Shown: positions 56,175 through 64,000 of the stretch, one piece after another | Layout: each line of letters begins with the position of its first letter | Numbering within the stretch: position 1 is the stretch's first letter | Position numbers and translations under genes: made by a program | Notes under the pieces: generated by a model | What the model was told of the DNA's origin: nothing | The model's database searches: none | What the model saw: only the letters and a program-made list of their open reading frames with translations | DNA from: Diphasiastrum complanatum | Lineage: Eukaryota > Streptophyta > Lycopodiopsida > Lycopodiales > Lycopodiaceae | Length of the DNA: 64,000 nucleotides | NCBI GenBank assembly: GCA_029204225.1 | Contig: CM055099.1 | Coordinates: 43,082,597-43,146,596, forward strand | Direction: 5' to 3'

Positions 56175-58250
56175 TGCGTTTTTATGCAAAATTTGTTTGT
56201 TTATTCGACAAATTTTCATGTCGAAAAAAAGTATACATGTATAATTCAATGATAATTGTAAAAAACATATATATATATTTTTTATTAATGTATAAATTAA
56301 ATTAAATTTTTTTTATGAGGCATGAATATTGACTATGTAAATATTTTATTTTTTAAACTTTAAAAAATGCAAAAAGATGAAGTAAAAATAGTTTCAATTA
56401 AAACTAATGACATATAAACTTATGATGAAGTAATTTTTTTATTTAATGCTGAATTTTAATTTCTTAATCAAATAGAAACAATGAATGAATTAAATATAAG
56501 GTAAGTTTTTGACTGTTAATTTATTTTATTATTATACATATTTTTAAATATTTGAATGTTTTTTCATGTTTAAGAGAAATACATAGAAGATGTGAATAAT
56601 GGAACACAATTTTAATCTAAATAATTTGTGAAACTACTCCTTTGCATTTCTAAATAATATAATTCAATAATTTATGAAAATGTTTTAAATAATGTTTTGT
56701 ATATTTGTAAAAAAATCATAAAAAATACAAAGTATTTAATGTTAAAAACAAAATTTAGAATACAAAAAAAAGTAAACGAGCTTTCAAAATGATATGGTCG
56801 AGGAGTTAAAATCTAAAGTAAATTTTGTACAAATGTAATTGTACGGTAATTCGTAGGTGCAAATATCCTTGTTTTAATGATGTTTTTCATTTTCATCGAC
56901 AACTAAAATATTACAAAAATTTAATTACATTAGTACAAAAATGATAAAATTTATCTTAAACTTTAAACACTAAATCATATAATTTATCTTGTGAGCTCGT
57001 TTACTCTTTTTCATATTTGAACTTTGCTTTTAACATTAGACATTTGATACTTTTGATGATTTTTTTTACAAATATACAAATATATTGATTTAAACATTTT
57101 CATAAATTATTAAATTTGATAAAAATGTGTATATCAAATAATTAAATATAAATTTTAAAAAATGCACATTTTGAAAGTGATGTTGCATTATTAAGAAGTG
57201 TAAGAAAGTTCATGAGATTATTTTTTAGTTATTTCACAAATCATGAATATGAAAACTATGTTTTATTATTCACATTTTTTATGTATTTTTTTTTGAACAT
57301 GAAAGACATTTAAATATTTAAAAACATGTATAATAATTAAAATAAAAAATTAAAACAAAATAAATCAAGAGTAAAAAAATTATCTTATATTCAATTTATG
57401 CATTGTTTTTATTTTACTGTCATATAAATTATAAGTTAAGTTATATATCAATTTAATAAATTAAAATTCATTTAACTCATAAATGAAACATTTATATAGT
57501 AAAAAATAAAATTTAGTACTAAAAAAATTAATGTATTTTGAGTTTGTACTTTATAATCACATGCATTTTCAGAATCATTTTTTGATATTTTTTGAAGTTT
57601 GAAAAATAGAATATTCACATTACTAATATTTTTGTTTCATAAACAAAAGTCTAAATTTGATTTGTACTTTAATATTAAAATATATTTCTTATAATTATCA
57701 TTAGATAATACATGTACTCTTTCATTCGACATGAAAATTTGTCGAATAAATAAATTAGTTTTGAATATGAACGCAAAAGATATTCAAATAAATAAAAAAT
57801 ACTACATATGGTCATATATGTAAAGTCACAATAACATTCATATGTATGGTAAATTAATTTGTAATTTTTTTTAATACAATCAAAATCACATTAATTTGTT
57901 AAATCAAATTATTTATTAATTTAATAATTTAAAACTAATTGATTTATGCACAATATTTTTACATACTTAAATTTAAAAATTAACAATCAAGTAAAATCAA
58001 TTCATTAAAATTGATAACTTATCACTAGGTGTATATTTGACTTTCGTGAAAGAATTTTGAAGTTTATTATTTTTTTGCACTTTTTTTTTAAATGAAAAAA
58101 AGAAAACATTCATTTGAAGTCAATTTTGATGTCTCATATATTTTTATATCAAAATTGGACTTGTGTTTAAATATCGAAAGTTTGCTTCTTTTTTTTTTAT
58201 GTCATTAAATAATACAATTATATGTGTATTATCACAAGTCACCAACTTGG
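55060..58250. mobile_element. Foldback-like element, copy 3 (right arm truncated)
   Basis: Inverted counterpart of copy 2 in the large duplication: 55,060-55,120 matches the complement of 11,760-11,840, and the cap region near 56,865 corresponds to about 9,990. It is itself a palindrome with an axis near 57,000 (55,770-55,830 pairs with 58,150-58,220). The distal arm stops at about 58,250 instead of reaching about 58.9 kb. The coding relic at 55,220-55,520 is full of stops. It is strongly AT-rich throughout. Confidence 0.6.
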
Positions 58251-58445
58251 ATAATATTATCTAATAGCAAAACGAAGAGAGCCTCTACACAGCTTGCAAA
58301 TCTGGAAGCTGAAACCTTTCAACAAATTCACGAATATAAAGTTGAGTTGAACAAATTTATCTTTGAGCTTCAACAGAACAAAACTCTAATTATTTCACTT
58401 GCAGTTGAAATTGAAAGCATGCGTGGCATCCAAAGCATCTGTTAG
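58224..58445 (+). CDS. Unrecognised 73-residue frame, coiled-coil-like
   Basis: The frame contains LANLEAETFQQIHEYKVELN and FIFELQQNKTLIISLAVEIE, with heptad-like spacing of hydrophobic residues, and so may form a coiled coil. It starts exactly where the truncated foldback-like element ends and differs in composition from the AT-rich DNA to its left. I do not recognise a family. It could be an exon of an unknown gene or a transposon fragment. Confidence 0.3.
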   Translation: MYYHKSPTWIILSNSKTKRASTQLANLEAETFQQIHEYKVELNKFIFELQQNKTLIISLAVEIESMRGIQSIC

Positions 58446-58449
58446 TGTT

Positions 58450-60921
58450 GAGATTAATTCATCTTTGCAATTCACAAGGCAAATTGCAACTAGAATTTTT
58501 TCATAAAAAATCTTACTTCCTATCAAAGAAATAAAGAATTGTCTCAGAGAAAAAATCATGACAGTATATGATTTTATTTGAAGTCAAATTAGTAAATTTT
58601 AAATCAGTTCAGTGTCTGAGCATATATTGCATCATGCATGACATTTCCTGCAATGAACTAGAAATAGACATAGATGATTTAATAAAGAGCTGTGTTTAAT
58701 TTTATGCAGTGTTTAAAATTGCGATTTGTAGGTGTTGGAGACAATTTTTCATGATCAATAAGAATGATTGATTGAATTGAACGAAAGAAAACAAACATTA
58801 ATAAACTTCAAACAATATTCTTTGATCAATATAAATTAAGGCAGAGGCTCAAGGACACGTTTACGGTCTCATTCATGACAAAGATGGCCGTCATCCTAAA
58901 ATTTTCAGCTCTTCGAAACATTTGTTACTATCCAACTATTGAAATATTTGTCACATTTAAGCTATTTAACTATTCCACTATTCGACTATGTTTTTGACGC
59001 AAGGCGTCCCATCGGCCATGAGCAAACTTATGTCGCCTATAGATGAAACTTAAAAAGCATGTTTGACGTGAAATATGATACCTTATGGTCATTGTTTGAC
59101 AAGAGAGCTTACATCTATTAAATCTCCTTTGTGTTCCATTTCCTTTGAATCCCATGTGACAAATATGTTATCCAACAGTGATGATTTTGTTGCTTTCCAA
59201 GTCCACATGGTGTTTGTTTTCCTAAAGAGGACCGCCTTAAATATGGCAACAAATACGGTGATCGGCACATAGATGCTAGTGTAGACTCGTTTGGATTCGA
59301 TGTTAACTTGTAGGCATAGTTATTGCTTTGTGTAGGGTTACCTTTAGAGGTGTATTATGTGTGTGAACCCTTGATTTAATCTGAACCATTGAATATTCCA
59401 TGTTATATGGACCATTCCTTCTCAGTTGTTAATTTTTTATTGGTACATGTGTCATCATTAACACTAATTATAATTAGAAAAGAGGCTATTTTTGAATCCA
59501 AAAAGGGCCCTAATGTCTTGGAAACTTGAAAATCTTGATTTCTACATCAAATTACTTAAAGATTTACATAGATCTTTATACGTAAGCAACTCGGATCTAG
59601 GATTTAGGGGGTGTCCCCAACCAATAGCTCTTTCTAGCATGTCCTAAAAACACGGCATATTCTTTCATTCCATAATACCTCTTCTTTATGCTTGAATTTG
59701 TTTATGTGTGCAGGCAAGAAGGATGAAAATCTGAGACATAAAAATAATGTCATACTTTCAAAGTGTAGTTTCTATCAAATGATATTGGTTTATTTACAAG
59801 AAAGAATGAGAAAGCGAAGCCAAAAAAGAAACAACAATGGAAACTCAAAACTTACCACAACTCCCAATAGAAGCAATGCGAAAGGAATCTGTTGATTGGA
59901 AATTCCTTTTCAAATGCATACTTGATGCAAATGTTGATGGAAGCGTATTAAAGAAAAAGCACTCTCATAAAAAAGTCAAAATGAATGTGTATTGTTGACA
60001 ATTCTTCCACCACCTAAAGGCATACTTCACCTCGAAGGGAAAGGGTAAAGTTGATGAATGGAAACCAATTAGTGATCTATCTCGAGTCAGCGGACCTGAA
60101 ATAACGTTTGAGTAAGCAAAAGCAAAGCTCAAAGAAGACTTTGCTTTTATCAGTTACATATTTTTGCTAAGTTACAAATGCCCTTTTGAAATCTAGACAA
60201 CATGGCTATTAATGCACAATGCATCAACTGTGTTCTATGAAGGTTGATTGCTTGCAAGCTTGGTCAAAGGTTAAACTACTATGACAGATTAATATATAGT
60301 GTGAAACATTGACTATTCTCTTGAGAGCAGGCATACATCCTCGTTGGGTCTGGTTTTGGAGGTACATCATAGAATTGTCACACTATTTCCTGATGTACAA
60401 AATTGGGTTCTCTGACACACATCATAATGAACAATGTCTGTGCAGAGTATGGAAGGCCGACTCAAACTGTGACTGAAAAGGACTCTTGCTACACATCCAG
60501 AATTTAAACAAGCCAATTAGCCATCATATATTACTCTCTGTGAGATTGTCTAGTACAATGAATAGAACTTTCAATCAAATATTCAAGATTCAGTCAATGA
60601 TTTTTGGTGTGGTTTAAGCCACAAATCTGTTTATAATCAAGAAAATGCATTGGATTTTTTGATTGCTTTAACTAAAATCCAGATCAACAAGCAGATATGA
60701 TTTAGAAACTCTTTGATTTATGTATTTTGATACACACAGAGTAGCACAACCAAACATTGAAATATTATAAAAATAACAATGTCGGTTTAGTCCAAAAAGC
60801 AAATGCATATAAACTTGTTAAGTTGTATCACCAATTTAAATCAGGTGAACTTAATTATTATGAAAATATGTCCTCAATGGTTAAAGAGCAAGCGTGACAA
60901 AAGTTAAATTCCGGTTTCTGG
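58450..60921. other. Intergenic DNA between the foldback-like element and the OAT gene
   Basis: No gene recognised. A plus-strand series of nearly open frames at about 59,830-60,235 (LPIEAMRKESVDWKFLFKCI, then YFTSKGKGKVDEWKPISDLS and VSGPEITF) has protein-like composition with a few stops and could be a decayed gene of unknown type. Nothing else stands out. Confidence 0.4.
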
Positions 60922-62449
60922 CTATCTGCATGTGTGACGCCCGCATCTGTCACATGGTTCAGGAAGGTTCTGTGGAGCCTGACTCTTTGCATCCAACCGT
61001 AACTTCTCTATGCCACACTCGAGAATCTCCTGCAAGGAGTCAGCTGCAAGTCGAAGATGTTCTAATCTGAAAAAGAAGAGACATTGTGAGATGAGATGTG
61101 GGAGTGTAGTTTACAAAAAAGTGTTTGTTTCAAAGGGTACGTGCTAGAGTGAGAACAAGAGGCATCCGATTAGATTTAGCCTGTGAACTTATTATTGCAA
61201 GCAATGCTGATGGTACATCAAACACAGGAATCTCAATACCACCACCAGGATGCACATGAAGTAGACATCACAAAACCTCTGTATAAAAACAAACGAACTC
61301 CTTGGAGTACAACAGAAATACCTGATTGTTAATGGCGGTGAAAGCCTTATGATAGTCTCATGTGTGGGTTTTGCAAGTATCCCCTTCTCTTTCAAAGCCA
61401 TGCAGATATCAAAAGCTGACACAGGTCCCAAACCTGTCGGGTTCAGTTCAACTGCAGTCAAAAGGCCTCTCCCTCTGACCTCTTTCACCAAATCTGGATG
61501 CAATTGTTGCACGTCTCTTAAATATCCTCTAAATTCTTCACCCAGCTCTGCAGACCTGCAAGACGACTTAAATGTGTGTCAGGATTCACTGAGATGTGAA
61601 TCCTGATTAGTATGGCAAGACTGATGGTTTTAGCCAGCAAGCACTAATGGTACCACTGCTGTCAAGTTACTACATTTTGTGGAATGAAATTGCTTCGATC
61701 AATACAGCTTATCCAGGGGTAAATCATAACAACATCTCATATTGAGTCATACAAATAGCATCTGTCACCACTCACTCTCAGTAACTTACCAGTTACAAAA
61801 CCTTTTTTTGGTAAACAGATATTCAGCCCTTATATGAGAACTGTTTACATTGAAAATTTTATATATGCTTGTGATTCCACAAAACAGTGAGATTTTGCAT
61901 GGAAGTGACACCCTCTCATCAAAATCGAAGGAAAAAAAAAAAGCATTGTATAATGAGAAACATCAACATCATCCCTAACATCAACGAGCACCCCAATGTT
62001 TGAATTTGAGGGTTTCTGTGTCACAATCGATGGGTGGAAGGGAGTTTAGGCCCTGATCAACCTGGAGGAACTCAAGGGCTCAAGCACTCAAACAACTCAT
62101 GTACATTGATGTGTGTATCTACAAGTGGTCTACGCCTTTGTAACCAATTCACTGCAAAGGGAAGTGAGTTAAGATAATGCATATTATCACAAGACACAAA
62201 AAAAAAGGATAATGCATGTTGGTATCAAAGGCACACAAATATCAAACCTCCAGTTTAAAAACATGGAATTAGTTATCTCCTGAAACATTAGATCTAAGTT
62301 ACACGCACTGAAGGAAAAAACCAACACTAAGCGAAGGAACATGCAGAAAACAAAGGCTAAAATATCACCTTTCAGCAAGCTTTTCTTCTTGAACAACCTC
62401 TAGAGCAGCAATAGCAACCGCACTTGCCAAGGGATTTCCTCCAAATGTA
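60922..62449 (-). CDS. OAT: Ornithine aminotransferase, 3' exons (partial)
   Basis: Ornithine delta-aminotransferase is a PLP enzyme, usually mitochondrial. It converts ornithine and 2-oxoglutarate to glutamate semialdehyde and glutamate, linking arginine breakdown to proline/glutamate. Three exons are visible: 62,449-62,369 ([20 protein letters not shown]), 61,555-61,322 ([48 protein letters not shown]) and 61,066-60,922 ([13 protein letters not shown]). Borders are GT-AG, codons split as AG|G and AG|A, and the frame stays open to a TAG stop. The C-terminus ends in a Cys-containing [10 protein letters not shown] tail, resembling the CDRCGR-type tail of some plant OATs. The exons with the PLP-binding lysine and the transit peptide are not visible and must lie at or beyond the right edge. 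Confidence 0.92.
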
Positions 62450-62846
62450 CTGTTAACAATCCAGCAATTCTCTCTCAAAAATCTAAACTTCGGGATAGAA
62501 GCATACTCTAGTTGTACCTTCAAGAAGAGAGTAAATTTCTATTTATCAGAAAATGTGAAGGCCTTCAAAGTTTTCTTTGTAACGTTCATGAAAAAACAAA
62601 ACTCAATTTTGTTTTGTCCTCCAGTAATTAATTTTGAGCATTTGATTATGCGATTGTTCTACAACTGAAAAAAACATCAGGATACATATATATCATCAAA
62701 AAGTCATGAGTCTCAGTGAACTAACTAGGAACCATGGCTTTTTCTTGCTGCTCCTTAAAAAAGGACATAGCATGAATATATCTTATCCATATGACAGCTG
62801 CAACTGGTGCCCTTTGACCAGGTATCACGTTACAATTAGCTTTCAA

Positions 62847-62939
<93 letters not shown>

Positions 62940-64000
62940 TTTTTGACATTACAAGAACATAGGAATTGGTACAACTAATGTGAAAGCCAGCCTTGTCATA
63001 TCCAGATTTATCACAGGTACACTACAGCCACATAGAATCAGTAATATGACTGTCCCTCAAAAGAATGACATTACTACAGAGGTAACACGTATTCTAGCTA
63101 TCCATGCTGCAATAAGAGACGTAACCAGCCATTACATTCACAGAAATTTGACAATATCAATGGCTTCTAAAATTTGAATACCCATACTAATCGGCCTTTT
63201 GCTATTGCAAACAAAAACACTGATCGAAGACATATGTGTTGTTATTCTTTGGGAAACTAAAGAAACTCTCTTACTTATTTTGAGTCAGATCCATGGAGGT
63301 GATACAGGGGAATGTGGAAACTCCACATTTTGAATGTACAACAACATGTTTCCAGAAAGGCCAACTTCAGGAACATGACTATGGGAATGTGACATAGAAT
63401 TGCATTCCCAAGGCATAGAGTGCTTAGGAACATGTTTTCTGGCCACAGATCCTACACAAATGCAAAAACCAGAAAGCTGAAGGAGGAAACAAAAGGAGGT
63501 ACTTAACATATATCTTATGTACCAGTGTGCTTGCATAGATACAACACTCATCGTCTATCTCATTCGAATAATGCATAATTTTGAAATATATAATTCTAAA
63601 ATACAAACTTCTTATCAGTTCCAGCTCTTATGCATACAATCATACATATTATATGTTACTACGCTGAATTGGCATTCTCTTTCCTGGTTTCTTAGAGACG
63701 TTTCTGTTCCCATTCCCAGTTCCTGTTCCCTACAACTATGTTCTACTATTAGGAGATCTATACTTTGAAATAACTTTTTCACAGAGACCCCTTTGTGAAA
63801 TATGGCATTTGAAATCTAAGATATTGTAGCCTTACGAAATGGTGAAAGTTCTGCTAGGTTTCTCAAAAGAGACATTCTATGTTGTTGAATCGAACTTTGG
63901 ACGTCATCTAGTGTCTAGTTAATAAACAAATGACATATTTATAGGATCCACTAAGACCTACAAAATGTTGGCCCAACACAAATTTTATCTTTATCTTCTA
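62450..64000. other. Probable OAT intron or upstream part, no exon recognised
   Basis: No further OAT exon could be read here, so the next upstream exon probably lies outside the window. A minus-strand frame at about 63,285-63,452 starts after an acceptor-like TTTGTGTAG and contains CNSMSHSHSHVPEVGLSGN, but matches no known domain. Confidence 0.4.
62851..62935. repeat. (CT)n microsatellite
   Basis: About 85 bases of uninterrupted CT dinucleotides, probably inside an OAT intron. It is the longest pure dinucleotide tract in the window. Confidence 0.97.

Noticed and set aside
63285-63551. Additional OAT exon at the right edge
   Set aside because: The translation does not resemble any part of ornithine aminotransferase, so it was not joined to the gene.

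Overview
The window is nuclear DNA of a flowering plant. Two recognisable plant housekeeping genes are spread over spliced exons with GT-AG borders. The rest is AT-rich intergenic DNA full of decayed Ty1/copia and Ty3/gypsy retrotransposons, MITE-like hairpins and long (GA)n/(CT)n tracts. I see no bacterial operons, CRISPR arrays or plasmid features. The species cannot be fixed from sequence alone; the many old, broken elements would suit a long-lived lineage such as an early-diverging angiosperm, but that is only a guess.

Layout. 1-2.2 kb: AT-rich intergenic DNA with a GA tract. 2.2-5.0 kb: a long inverted-repeat (foldback-like) element. 5.0-8.2 kb: gypsy integrase and copia RT relics and one unrecognised open frame. 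8.4-12.0 kb: a second foldback-like element. 12.0-17.2 kb: host-gene fragments, including part of a plasma-membrane-type Ca2+-ATPase, and the 3' end of a copia element. 17.2-21.3 kb: two copia relics in opposite orientation. 21.6-22.1 kb: a GC-rich tandem hairpin repeat. 23.7-28.7 kb: the gene for gamma-tubulin complex protein 3 (minus strand, two coding exons). 30.2-39.2 kb: a decayed gypsy element interrupted by a minisatellite-rich block and by an internally deleted copia element whose target-site duplication survives. 39.3-42.3 kb: another copia relic. 42.3-45.9 kb: inverted copy of 13.5-17.2 kb. 46.1-52.4 kb: a nearly full-length copia element with both LTRs. 53.4-58.25 kb: diverged inverted copy of about 8.4-13.2 kb. 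60.9-62.45 kb: the 3' exons of an ornithine aminotransferase gene (minus strand), whose 5' part must lie at or beyond the right edge.

The main structural result is a large nested inverted duplication, with arms at about 8.4-17.18 kb and 42.30-58.25 kb, around a 25-kb spacer that holds the GCP3 gene. Identity between arms, judged by eye, is mosaic. A core at about 14.34-15.7 kb versus 43.7-45.06 kb is about 98-99.6% identical. The DNA beside it is about 88-92% identical, and the outer AT-rich block is much more diverged. That pattern suggests arm-to-arm gene conversion or selection on the core.

The two intact-looking genes act independently: GCP3 in microtubule nucleation, ornithine aminotransferase in mitochondrial arginine/proline metabolism. 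All percentages and repeat borders were read by eye, without alignment software.
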